This document shows positions 1 to 7,440 of a stretch of 15,330 bases of DNA, piece after piece; the first letter of the stretch is position 1; each line of letters opens with the position of its first letter. The position numbers and the translations under genes are program-made. The notes under the pieces were generated by a model. The model had not been told where the DNA came from. It saw nothing but the letters and a program-made list of their open reading frames with translations, and made no database searches. The stretch comes from Desulfobacterales bacterium (GTDB taxonomy: Bacteria; Desulfobacterota; Desulfobacteria; Desulfobacterales; Desulfosalsimonadaceae): contig JAOZOL010000034.1 in assembly GCA_029933295.1 (NCBI GenBank), positions 1 to 15,330 of the forward strand, read 5' to 3'.

Positions 1-643
1 GATCCGCCTTTTCATTTCCGCTGATACCGTCATGCCCTTTGACTTTTATTATTTTTAAATCATCAAATTGCACCATTAATTTTTTGATGGAAGCAACCAG
101 GGCTATGTTTTTTTTTGCCTTCCAGCCGGATATCAATAATCCGCATACATAACTGCTGTCCGTATACAGGCGAATCGGCAGATCCCTTCGTTTAAGTTCC
201 ATAAGCGCTGTTTTAACCGCCGTGAGTTCTGCGATGTTGTTGGTTGAATTGCCGATATATGTTGATATTTCCCTCTCATGAGTTCCATACTGCATGAATA
301 CCCCGATCCCGGATGGTCCCGGATTACCTGATGAGGCGCCGTCAGTATAAATCGTAATAACATTTTTTTCGTTTTCAGGATGATCCGTCGGGGTTATCGT
401 TTTTTTTCTGGCCGGGGTTTTTTTTGAATGCCCGACACCAGCGGGCTTTTCTTTTGCATAAGTTTCTGACGATATTTCATAAATTTTTTCCGGATTTACC
501 CAGTATTGATGTTCCTGATCGAGCTGATACTTTATTAATGCTTTGTTTTTGTGAATTATCAGGCTGCCGCCGCTGTCCGTGGCCACCCAGACCTTGTTTT
601 TTTTGAATCGCTTTCTTGCCCAGTTGTATTCTTCTGATCCCAA
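1..643 (-). CDS. rnhA: Ribonuclease HI with extra N-terminal domain (3' end outside window)
   Basis: This protein cleaves the RNA strand of RNA/DNA hybrids in the cytoplasm. The minus-strand frame is open for 214 codons and runs off the left edge. The RNase H fold starts near residue 95. The acidic active site is visible: D101 in YTDGASSGNPGPSG, E139 in NNIAEL, D162 in YTDSSYV, H204 in VKGHDG and the closing D214 in GNEKAD. Residues 1-60 form a separate domain containing WARKRF, KVWVATDSGG and YQYWV-like aromatic strands. It does not look like the usual hybrid-binding domain, and a charged linker of about 40 residues (60-95) follows it. The chosen start is TTG at 643, preceded by AAGGA with 8-nt spacing; no ATG precedes the conserved N-terminal segment. 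It lies 11 nt downstream of the DUF1343 gene, so the two are probably co-transcribed. The family is certain; the exact start is less so. Confidence 0.9.
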   Translation of the reverse strand, partial: MGSEEYNWARKRFKKNKVWVATDSGGSLIIHKNKALIKYQLDQEHQYWVNPEKIYEISSETYAKEKPAGVGHSKKTPARKKTITPTDHPENEKNVITIYTDGASSGNPGPSGIGVFMQYGTHEREISTYIGNSTNNIAELTAVKTALMELKRRDLPIRLYTDSSYVCGLLISGWKAKKNIALVASIKKLMVQFDDLKIIKVKGHDGISGNEKAD

Positions 644-654
644 TTGTTGCGTCC

Positions 655-1830
655 TTATTGATAAAGATGAAATTTTTGGGTGATGGATTGATATTCTGTC
701 AGGCCAGGCTCCCATTTTTTTTGAATGCTATCTATGTCTTTACCGTTTTCCAGTTGCTGCCGGATGGTGTCATTGCCGACAATCATGTCAAACGGGCATT
801 TCTTCCATTCATATTCGTAGGGCGGCTGTTTCCACTGGAATTGATTTTTATGATGGTAAATGATTGCGGAGAGCAGCTTCAAGGATGTTGTATACGGCCT
901 GAACTGATACGGGTCTGTGACGTGAATGCAAAATCCGTTGCAAGTCTGTCCGGCCCATTTGTTGGATGTGGGTTCAAATGCCACCGGCCGGAGAATTCCG
1001 CCCGGAATATGCTGCCCTCCCATAAATGAAAGCACTTTATCAATATTGATAAAAGGGGCGCCAAATTGCTCAAACGGCAATGTCGTGCCACGTCCTTCTG
1101 AAATATTTGTTCCTTCCCATATGACCTGTCCCGGATAAACGATGGCCGATACTGGAGTCGGCAGATTCGGGGACGGCGGTACCCAGGCAAGGCCGGTATG
1201 CTGAAAGTACATTCGCCGGTTCCACCCTTCCATGGGAATGACTTCAAGGGGGCAATTGATGTTAAATGACTGGTTAATATATGAGGCATATTCTCCCATG
1301 GTGAGGCCATGGCGCATGGGAATCGGATAGCGCCCCACAAACGATGATAGCGCCATGGAAAGACAATTCCCTTCCACCTGGATGCCGTTGATGGGGTTAG
1401 GGCGATCAAGCACCACAACGCGTTTGTTTAAGCGGGCACATGCCTCAAGACAATAGGAAAGGGTTGATGTAAATGTGTAGACCCGTGTGCCGACATCCAT
1501 AAGATCAACAATTAATACATCAATGTGATCTAACATTTGTGCTGTTGGGACACGGGTTTTGCCATACAGGCTGAAAATTGGAATTTTTAATTTAGCGTCA
1601 ACCATGTCTGCTGACTCAACCATATTATCTTGTTTTTCGCCAAAAAATCCATGCTGGGGAGAAAACAAGGCAGTCAGTTGATCCGGGAAATGCCGATGTA
1701 TCAACTGGCTTGCATGGCGATATCGGCTGTCAATGGACGCAGGGTTTGACAACAGCCCCAGGCGGTTTTTAGACATCCAGGCAGGGGGGGCGGTGATGAG
1801 GTTTTCAAGTCCTGTGGTAATTTTTGTCAT
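655..1830 (-). CDS. namZ: DUF1343 / NamZ-family protein (GH171, exo-N-acetylmuramidase-like)
   Basis: This is a 391-residue member of the DUF1343 family. Its Bacillus subtilis member (YbbC/NamZ) is an exo-beta-N-acetylmuramidase that removes MurNAc from the non-reducing end of peptidoglycan fragments. Family blocks are intact: GLLSNPAS (25-32), FSPQHGFFGE (56-65), VDLMDVGTRVYTF (108-120), VLDRPNPINGIQVEGN (140-155), PMRHGLTMGEYA (171-182), PPSPNLP (218-224) and WEGTNISEGRGTT (238-250). No signal peptide or lipobox is visible, unlike many secreted members. A cytoplasmic role in recycling imported muropeptides is therefore inferred, but the substrate is not proven. The ATG start has no clear Shine-Dalgarno; M19 is an alternative, though it would cut close to the first conserved strand. 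The gene reads away from the dnaA-like gene and is followed by rnhA. Confidence 0.85.
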   Translation of the reverse strand: MTKITTGLENLITAPPAWMSKNRLGLLSNPASIDSRYRHASQLIHRHFPDQLTALFSPQHGFFGEKQDNMVESADMVDAKLKIPIFSLYGKTRVPTAQMLDHIDVLIVDLMDVGTRVYTFTSTLSYCLEACARLNKRVVVLDRPNPINGIQVEGNCLSMALSSFVGRYPIPMRHGLTMGEYASYINQSFNINCPLEVIPMEGWNRRMYFQHTGLAWVPPSPNLPTPVSAIVYPGQVIWEGTNISEGRGTTLPFEQFGAPFINIDKVLSFMGGQHIPGGILRPVAFEPTSNKWAGQTCNGFCIHVTDPYQFRPYTTSLKLLSAIIYHHKNQFQWKQPPYEYEWKKCPFDMIVGNDTIRQQLENGKDIDSIQKKWEPGLTEYQSITQKFHLYQ

Positions 1831-1907
1831 ATAAAATGTGTTTTTGTTAATTTGAAAAAAACCGGTAAATTTTTGTTGATATTCTATCTGCTCTGCTTAT
1901 GATAGAT

Positions 1908-1935
1908 ATTATATTTTAAAAAAAATGTAAATCAA
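1908..1935 (-). promoter_or_regulatory. Probable sigma70 promoter for the namZ-rnhA pair
   Basis: On the minus strand, TTGATT (1935-1930) and a perfect TATAAT (1913-1908) are separated by 16 nt. Transcription would start near 1901, giving a leader of about 70 nt before the namZ ATG. The surroundings are AT-rich, so a chance match is possible. Orientation and position fit the divergent arrangement. Confidence 0.5.
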
Positions 1936-2278
1936 TACTCTAAGTTCAGTTTTCCGACCTTTACGTTAACAATCTGAATTTTTGAACAAATAAAAATGTT
2001 CCGCAATACACGTCACTCTCAAGTCGCAAATTTGCCGAAAAATCGTAAAATTCGATGAAATTTTAAGAAAATAAAATCATTTTAAAGATTTTAAATTATC
2101 CGCATAAACGGCGATAACGCATAAGCGCCTTAATATTGACGGCGATATGATAGATAGATGAATTGCTTGAAGTTATGGATAGTTGTACTATAAAAATACT
2201 CTAACATCTTTAGAATTAAATGAATATATATTGTTTAAAAGTAATTTTTAAAAAAAGAAATATCGCTTGATATTGAAT

Positions 2279-2307
2279 TTGACGGCATAGTGAATTTGCT
2301 TTATAAG
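2279..2307 (+). promoter_or_regulatory. Probable sigma70 promoter for the dnaA-like gene
   Basis: TTGACG (2279-2284) and TATAAG (2302-2307) are separated by exactly 17 nt, five of six consensus bases in each box. Transcription would start near 2314, leaving an untranslated leader of about 210 nt before the ATG at 2526. That leader is long for a simple promoter and could hold regulation. An 18-codon reading frame starting at the ATG just after the -10 box has no room for a ribosome-binding site. Confidence 0.55.
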
Positions 2308-2525
2308 GATGATCAATTTCCTGCTGATGCTTTCTTGGCTGGTCAGCGATTCCTTTTTTGATTAATCACAAAAAAATTTAACAGATCTTACCGTTTTAAT
2401 AAGTTATATAAAACTAACTGCACAATATTTGTTTTTTATCTTGTTCTTTTGTTGCCGGTGTTAATGGCCGCAATAAGTAGTGTTTTTAATGTTTTAGCGT
2501 GTCCGTTTGCAAGGAAAAATATCCC

Positions 2526-3881
2526 ATGGAAAAAGTCTGGCATAAAGTAAAAGATACGATCAAGGAAAATATTCCCGCACATGTCTATAAAATGTGGATC
2601 GAGCCGATTCAGTTTTTAAAAATAACCGGTGAGAATATGGTCCTGATCTGTCCAAATAATTTTTTAAAAAAACGGATTATTGAAAACTTCGGCCTTATGA
2701 TTAAGAGCGAATTAAACCGGGCCGCCGGGGCAGGATTTAACTTTTTACTGGAGGTGCCGCAAGGGATTGACAGGGCTAAAAAGCCGGTCATAAAAAGAAA
2801 CACGGCGGCCGCTTGCCAGCTCACACTTCCCCATGTGAATAATCGCCCGAAAAATGGCAGAATGCTGAGAAGGGATTTTACTTTTGATAGATTTGTGGTG
2901 GGCAAGAACAGTGATTATGCGTATATGGCGGCGCTGTCACTGGCATCCCAGAAAAAACCGGCACAAAATTCATTACTATTGTTTTCACCGCCCGGTATGG
3001 GGAAAAGCCATCTGTCCCAGGCAGCCGGCCACCAGATCCTTTCGGCTTTTCCCAAAGAACGTGTTTTTTATATTACGGCTGAGGATTTTACCAATGAGAT
3101 GGTGGGGGCATTTAAACAAAACGCCATCAATGATTTTAAAAATAAGTACAGGTCATGTTGTGATGTGTTGTTGTTAGAAGATATTCATGTGCTGTCAGGG
3201 CGAACGAGGACTCAGGAAGAACTTGCGTTAACACTTGATTATTTAAATGAAACCGGTAAAAAAATTATTTATTCAAGTTGTATTCCCCTGGCAAAAATTC
3301 CAAAAATGAGTGAACAGTTAAAATCCCGTATCGCGTTGAGTTTAATTTCTGAAATAGAACCCCCTGATTTCCGGACGCGTGTAAAAATTCTCAGGCATAA
3401 GGCCAGGGATAAATCTCTGCGTGTTCCATCCGAGGTTATAGAGTTTATCGCAAGTGAATTAAAGCAAAACGTCAGGGTTTTAGAAAGCGGTCTTATCGGT
3501 GTAACCACAAAATCCTGTCTGCTGGGCGTCCCGGTTGATCTGGCTCTGGCCAAGAGTGTTGTTAAAAATATTGCAACGACCCATAAGAATATTACCATTG
3601 ATGTGATCAAAAAGGTAGTGTGCAAAGAGTTTGGCATTACCGTTAAAGATATGATTTCCAGTTCACGCAAACAATCTGTTGTCAGACCCCGGCAGATTGC
3701 CATTTTTCTTTCCCGGCGCTATACCGGCCAGACCATTCAGGCCATTGGAAAAAATTTCAACAGGTATCATGCCACGGTGATTCACTCCATCAATACGATT
3801 GAAAAGGAATTGAAGACAAAGGGTGAGGTGAAAAAGCAGATGGAGATCATTGAGAGAAAATTAAATTCAGGAAAGTTTTAA
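2526..3881 (+). CDS. dnaA: Divergent DnaA-type replication initiator (AAA+ ATPase)
   Basis: The 451-residue protein has the full DnaA layout. Domain I covers about 1-75 (VWHKVKDTIK, MWIEPIQF), a short linker follows, the AAA+ domain III begins at DFTFDRFVVG (117-126), and domain IV covers about 355-440. ATPase features are Walker A SPPGMGKS (154-161), Walker B LLLEDI (215-220) with E218 where DnaA normally has Asp, sensor 1 near S250-S251, arginine finger R268 in LKSR and sensor 2 R317 in NVRVLE. In domain IV the RPRQIA helix and the R381 equivalent of E. coli R399 are kept. The base-reading loop is FNRYHATV (411-418) instead of FGGRDHTTV. This suggests a paralogue with altered DNA preference. 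ATG 2526 is chosen because AAGGA lies 10 nt upstream and the protein then begins as DnaA proteins do; an in-frame GTG at 2499 is possible. No dnaN, recF or gyrB is adjacent. Confidence 0.85.
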   Translation: MEKVWHKVKDTIKENIPAHVYKMWIEPIQFLKITGENMVLICPNNFLKKRIIENFGLMIKSELNRAAGAGFNFLLEVPQGIDRAKKPVIKRNTAAACQLTLPHVNNRPKNGRMLRRDFTFDRFVVGKNSDYAYMAALSLASQKKPAQNSLLLFSPPGMGKSHLSQAAGHQILSAFPKERVFYITAEDFTNEMVGAFKQNAINDFKNKYRSCCDVLLLEDIHVLSGRTRTQEELALTLDYLNETGKKIIYSSCIPLAKIPKMSEQLKSRIALSLISEIEPPDFRTRVKILRHKARDKSLRVPSEVIEFIASELKQNVRVLESGLIGVTTKSCLLGVPVDLALAKSVVKNIATTHKNITIDVIKKVVCKEFGITVKDMISSSRKQSVVRPRQIAIFLSRRYTGQTIQAIGKNFNRYHATVIHSINTIEKELKTKGEVKKQMEIIERKLNSGKF

Positions 3882-3970
3882 GCTTGCGGAACAGCAGGAA
3901 CTGGAGACCATGAAGACTGACTTTGGTCGCTTTGAAGATTTTTACTTTATTCGATTTTATAGATAATCAA

Positions 3971-5350
3971 ATGGTTTTTTCAACAAAAGTTTTTAGAAAA
4001 ATTGAAAAAATAGTTGGGAAAGCCAATTGCTCCAACGCAAAGGAAGATCTCCTTTGCTATTCCTATGATGCGACTCCCACGATTTTTTTCCCGGATGCCG
4101 TTGTTTTCCCCAAAAATGTTCAAGATATCTCGTCAATATTAAAACTTGCCAATCAGTATGAGTTCGTAGTTACTCCCCGTGGTGCCGGTTCAGGCATGAC
4201 AGGAGGGTCGTTGCCGGTGAACGGCGGAGTCGTGCTTGTGATGACACGATTAAACCGGATTTTGAATATCGATAAAGACAATCTGATCGCAGTTGTTGAG
4301 CCGGGTGTTGTTACGGGTGATTTCGGCAAGGCGGTTGAGAGGCAAGGGCTTTTTTATCCCCCCGATCCATCGAGTGCTGATTATTCAACCCTGGGAGGCA
4401 ATGCTGCAGAATGTGCCGGCGGCCCCAGGGCTGTCAAGTATGGTGTAACAAGAGATTATGTACTCGGCCTTGAGGTCGTCCTGCCCACCGGGGAAATTAT
4501 CAAAACAGGTGTTCAAACGGCCAAGGGCGTGGTCGGTTATGACTTAACGCGTCTGATTGTCGGTTCTGAAGGAACACTCGGGGTGATTACAAGTCTGACC
4601 CTGCGATTGCTCCCCCTGCCGGAAACGGTAAAAACCATCACGGTGATTTTTGACCGTATTGAGACGGCGGCAGAAACGGTTTCAGAGATTATTCGACAGG
4701 GCATTATTCCGCGATCCATAGAATACATGGATAACGCATCCATTCGATGTGTTGAGGATTATATTAATTCCGGATTGCCCACAGATGCTGAAGCGATTCT
4801 GATTATAGATGTTGACGGCGGTGCTGATGAGGTGGATCGTTCGATTAAGCGTATTCAATCGGTTTGTACAAAATCCGGTGCAAGGTACATTAAAACAGCA
4901 GCAACCAGTCAAGACGCTGAAAAAATTTGGAAAGCACGCAAAGCTGTTTCTCCTGCGCTTTTTAAATATGGACCGGATAAGATCAATGAAGACATTGTTG
5001 TCCCCAGAAGTAAAATTCCCGACATGGTAAAAAAGATAAAAGCGTTAAGTCGTGAGACCGGTTTAACAATGGTCAGCTTCGGTCATGCCGGTGACGGAAA
5101 CATTCATTTTAACATTATGCTGGATAAACAAATACCTGAGCAGCAGACTAAAGCCGATCACGCTGTGGATGAGATTTTTAATTATACATTGGAACTCGGC
5201 GGAACCCTGTCCGGAGAGCATGGTGTCGGCATAACAAAATCACGGTATATGTCAAAGGAAATCAGCCCTGATTCAATTGCGCTGATGAGACGAATTAAGG
5301 CGGCCTTCGATCCGGCGGGGATTTTGAATCCAGGGAAAATGTTGGTTTGA
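3971..5350 (+). CDS. glcD: GlcD/D-lactate dehydrogenase-type FAD-linked oxidase subunit
   Basis: This 459-residue flavoprotein belongs to the VAO/GlcD family, which oxidises D-2-hydroxy acids such as glycolate or D-lactate. The FAD-binding part has PRGAGSGMTGGSLP (69-82), PPDPSS (130-135), LGGNAAECAGGPRAVKYG (141-158) and VGSEGTLG (197-204). The FAD-oxidase C-terminal part has KINEDIVVP (337-345), SFGHAGDGNIHFN (369-381), SGEHGVG (414-420) and the usual tail FDPAGILNPGK. Length matches the family. The substrate cannot be read from sequence. An iron-sulfur partner of the GlcF/HdrD type is not adjacent, so electrons would pass to a partner encoded elsewhere. ATG 3971 is preferred to an in-frame TTG at 3923 because homology begins just after it, although its ribosome-binding site is poor. 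It lies 89 nt after the dnaA-like gene on the same strand and could share its transcript. Confidence 0.85.
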   Translation: MVFSTKVFRKIEKIVGKANCSNAKEDLLCYSYDATPTIFFPDAVVFPKNVQDISSILKLANQYEFVVTPRGAGSGMTGGSLPVNGGVVLVMTRLNRILNIDKDNLIAVVEPGVVTGDFGKAVERQGLFYPPDPSSADYSTLGGNAAECAGGPRAVKYGVTRDYVLGLEVVLPTGEIIKTGVQTAKGVVGYDLTRLIVGSEGTLGVITSLTLRLLPLPETVKTITVIFDRIETAAETVSEIIRQGIIPRSIEYMDNASIRCVEDYINSGLPTDAEAILIIDVDGGADEVDRSIKRIQSVCTKSGARYIKTAATSQDAEKIWKARKAVSPALFKYGPDKINEDIVVPRSKIPDMVKKIKALSRETGLTMVSFGHAGDGNIHFNIMLDKQIPEQQTKADHAVDEIFNYTLELGGTLSGEHGVGITKSRYMSKEISPDSIALMRRIKAAFDPAGILNPGKMLV

Positions 5351-5351
5351 A

Positions 5352-5549
5352 TTACTGAATTTTTAACGCTACCTCCTGAGCGCCTATCATATCCTCAATT
5401 TGCAGTATTTTTTGCTGTGTATTCCGCTCAATGGCGCATTTTAATCGCAGGGCGCAATATTTTCGGCAGATTATATCTTCCATATTAAGACCACCGAAAC
5501 ATTCAACATAATTTTCAACAGGTTTGTCTTTGAAAAATGCTTCCATCAT
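5352..5549 (-). CDS. Small four-cysteine protein of unknown function
   Basis: The 65-residue protein has no recognised function. Its core holds four cysteines in the pattern C17-x10-C28-x3-C32-x5-C38 (VECFGGLNMEDIIC, RKYCALRLKCAIE). They are followed by a helical tail rich in Gln and Ile. The spacing suggests a small metal-binding (Zn or Fe-S) or disulfide module. I believe similar small proteins occur in other Desulfobacterota, but this is recollection only. GGAG lies 12 nt upstream of the first of two tandem ATG codons, and three in-frame TAA codons directly precede them, which fixes the 5' limit. Its stop lies one base from the glcD stop on the opposite strand. No transmembrane segment or signal peptide is seen. 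Confidence 0.6.
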   Translation of the reverse strand: MMEAFFKDKPVENYVECFGGLNMEDIICRKYCALRLKCAIERNTQQKILQIEDMIGAQEVALKIQ

Positions 5550-5583
5550 TTATTATTATATCTCCAGTATTGATTTCAGATCA

Positions 5584-5722
5584 TTATGAATACGGCTGTT
5601 GGCCGCCATTTTTTTTATCAATGGTTGTCAGTGGCTGTCAGTTTTCCCAAAAAACCGGTTAAAATTCCGGCGTTCCGATAAGCCGCTTTTATACTTGTAT
5701 TTTTAATATTTTCAAGATCCAT
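5584..5722 (-). pseudogene. Remnant of an inositol-monophosphatase-like (SuhB family) N-terminus
   Basis: Ten nt after the hflX stop, an ATG opens a 34-codon frame beginning MDLENIKNTSIKAAYRNAG and ending at TGA (5620-5618). This resembles the first helix of bacterial inositol-1-monophosphatases. The frame is broken at two adjacent 10-base units, ACTGACAGCC and ACTGACAACC (plus-strand 5633-5642 and 5623-5632). Removing one unit continues the reading as GKLTTIDKKNG, again like the monophosphatase start, before it ends at TAA (5586-5584). The rest of the gene (over 200 residues) is absent. The family match is from memory of typical N-termini and short, so a real 34-residue peptide cannot be excluded. 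Confidence 0.45.
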
Positions 5723-5732
5723 TTTATCTCAA

Positions 5733-7394
5733 CTATACCAGAAGTGTGTGTTCGTCAATACCATTAACCTGTTTTGAAATTACCATGGACTGCATTTTTG
5801 AAATCAGCAGATGGAGTGTGGCAGCGTTTTTTGCTGAAATCGGAATCCCGCGGGTTTCTTTTTCAAGAATTTTCATGGTGTCGTTGCTGACAAGATCTTT
5901 TTTATTTAATGCCATAATGCGGTTGATCCGATGAATATTAAGGTCTTCTAAAATTTTATTTACAGATTCAATCTGCGATTGATAGTCCGGATTGCCGCTG
6001 TCTATGACATGGATTAACAGATCCGCACGTTTAAGCTCTTCTAATGTCGCGCTAAATGCGATTTTGAGCTCTTTGGGGAGATCTCTGATAAAGCCAACCG
6101 TATCGGTAATAATCACTTCCGTGTCTTTTGGAAATTTCATTCGTCTGCTGGAAGGATCAAGGGTCGCAAACATGCGGTTTCCAACTAAAACTTTGCTTTT
6201 GGTCAGAGTATTCAACAATGTTGATTTTCCGGCATTTGTATATCCGATGATAGATATAACCGGCAATCCCTTTTTTTCCCGTTTTGATTTTTCAAGATCG
6301 CGTTGCCTTTTCACCTGTTTTAATGATTTCTCAATGCGCGAAATCCGGTCACGGATCCTTCTGCGATCAATTTCCAGTTTGGTTTCCCCCGGCCCGCGTC
6401 CACCAATGCCGCCGGTAAGTCTTGACATGGCGGTGTTTTTTGTAATCAGCCGGGGGAGCATATATTTAAGCTGTGCAAGCTCAACCTGAAGTTTTCCCTC
6501 TTTTGTCCGGGCCCGCCGGGCGAAAATATCAAGAATAAGCTGGGTTCGGTCGATGACTTTAAGGTCGATTTTATTTGTAATGGATCTTATCTGGGAGGGA
6601 TTGAGTTCCTGATCAAAAACAATCATGGATGCGCCTTTTTGCATGGCAAGGATGCTTAAATCTTCGAGTCTGCCACGGCCCATGAGAAACCGTGAATCAA
6701 TTTTTTTGCGATGCTGAATTACAGTGTCGACGACAAAAATATCGCTGGACCGGGCAAGTTTTTGAAGTTCATTGATGGAAATTTTTGCTTTGTGCCTGGA
6801 AGACGTGGTCACGCTGATGAGAATCGCCCGTTCAATACCTGAATCAATATCATGGAGCGCAGTAATTTGTGACAGTTCTGATTCAATGGACTCGATAAGT
6901 TCAAGACAGTGGACATCCAGCCGGCCGGGATCAATGGGGGGGTGGATTTGATACGGTTGTGCTGCGGATTGATTCGGAAAAATATTCGCGATATGGATGT
7001 GACGGGCCTGCCCGTTTTCGGAAACGGTAATGGCGGCCATAAGATCAAGCCGCAATAAGGTGAGGTCGGTCAAGTCGTCTTGGGTTAATTTTTCATCCTT
7101 AAGATGGGTGTGGATACATCTCAATCCTTTGAGTCGTCCCGGTGGTGTTCGATAATCACTGGTGTCGGGAAGCATGATCTGTTTATGATCGCCGACGATA
7201 ACGGATATGATTTTTCCCGACCGGTTAACCAGCAGCCCGATTTGACGGTTGATCTCGGAAGACAGCATGCTGATCTTTTTGATAATTTGAGACGTTACAA
7301 TGGTTTCGGACGGGATACGGTAGCGATAGAGTTTTTCAATGTTTCTGATCTGGGTTGTTTTAAGACCGTTGGTGTTTCCAAACAGTTTTTTCAT
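5733..7394 (-). CDS. hflX: HflX ribosome-associated GTPase with long N-terminal extension
   Basis: HflX is a cytoplasmic GTPase that binds the large ribosomal subunit and splits stalled or hibernating ribosomes. At 553 residues this copy is longer than the typical 380-430. Residues 190-370 are the HflX-specific N-terminal and coiled-coil region, with GRGRLEDL (239-246), IVFDQELNPSQIR (258-270) and GGIGGRGPGETKLEIDRR (328-345). The G domain has G1 GYTNAGKS (384-391), G2 in TLDPSSRR (411-418), G3 DTVGFI (431-436), G4 NKKD (497-500) and G5 SAK (520-522). Residues 1-185 are an extra domain with IHTHLKDEKLTQDD (94-107), which resembles a RadC/JAMM motif. The ATG at 7394 lacks a clear Shine-Dalgarno. 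A five-codon frame (MADYK) upstream ends in a TGA that overlaps this ATG and might couple initiation. Confidence 0.93.
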   Translation of the reverse strand: MKKLFGNTNGLKTTQIRNIEKLYRYRIPSETIVTSQIIKKISMLSSEINRQIGLLVNRSGKIISVIVGDHKQIMLPDTSDYRTPPGRLKGLRCIHTHLKDEKLTQDDLTDLTLLRLDLMAAITVSENGQARHIHIANIFPNQSAAQPYQIHPPIDPGRLDVHCLELIESIESELSQITALHDIDSGIERAILISVTTSSRHKAKISINELQKLARSSDIFVVDTVIQHRKKIDSRFLMGRGRLEDLSILAMQKGASMIVFDQELNPSQIRSITNKIDLKVIDRTQLILDIFARRARTKEGKLQVELAQLKYMLPRLITKNTAMSRLTGGIGGRGPGETKLEIDRRRIRDRISRIEKSLKQVKRQRDLEKSKREKKGLPVISIIGYTNAGKSTLLNTLTKSKVLVGNRMFATLDPSSRRMKFPKDTEVIITDTVGFIRDLPKELKIAFSATLEELKRADLLIHVIDSGNPDYQSQIESVNKILEDLNIHRINRIMALNKKDLVSNDTMKILEKETRGIPISAKNAATLHLLISKMQSMVISKQVNGIDEHTLLV

Positions 7395-7440
7395 TTATAA
7401 TCGGCCATGTTGTAAAACCCTGTTAATTTGCAGAAAAAAA

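Larger units (their letters stand above)
1831..2525. other. AT-rich divergent intergenic region with origin-like features
   Basis: About 700 bp separate the minus-strand namZ gene from the plus-strand dnaA-like gene, and no credible ORF lies between them. The stretch 2041-2100 is very AT-rich and carries ATTTTAA three times (2060, 2079, 2088). It abuts a small GC-richer patch containing TTATCCGCA (2096-2104, one mismatch to the TTATCCACA DnaA box). CGCATAA occurs there twice as a direct repeat (2101 and 2119), and GATAACG lies between the copies. TTGACGGC also occurs twice (2136 and 2279). An unwinding element next to initiator boxes is one reading. An ordinary AT-rich promoter region with chance repeats is the alternative, because only one good box is present. 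Confidence 0.35.

Noticed and set aside
616..1029. 137-codon plus-strand frame over the 3' end of namZ
   Set aside because: It overlaps conserved NamZ codons antisense and shows no family features.
2499..2525. Upstream GTG start for the dnaA-like gene
   Set aside because: It adds nine residues not typical of DnaA, and AAGGA lies at the proper distance only for the ATG at 2526.
3864..3966. Reading frame after the dnaA-like stop that looks protein-like (LAEQQELETMKTDFGRF) and contains an ATG at 3910
   Set aside because: DnaA proteins normally end about where this one does, the ATG frame gives only 18 residues, and its Shine-Dalgarno is ordinary. A lost C-terminal tail or leader peptide cannot be shown from one sequence.
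5558..5609. Short frame MAANSRIHNDLKSILEI before the four-cysteine protein
   Set aside because: Seventeen codons, no Shine-Dalgarno, and it lies within the decayed gene remnant.
5992..6489. 165-codon plus-strand frame across hflX
   Set aside because: It is antisense to the GTPase domain with no recognisable motifs; coding there is fully explained by hflX.
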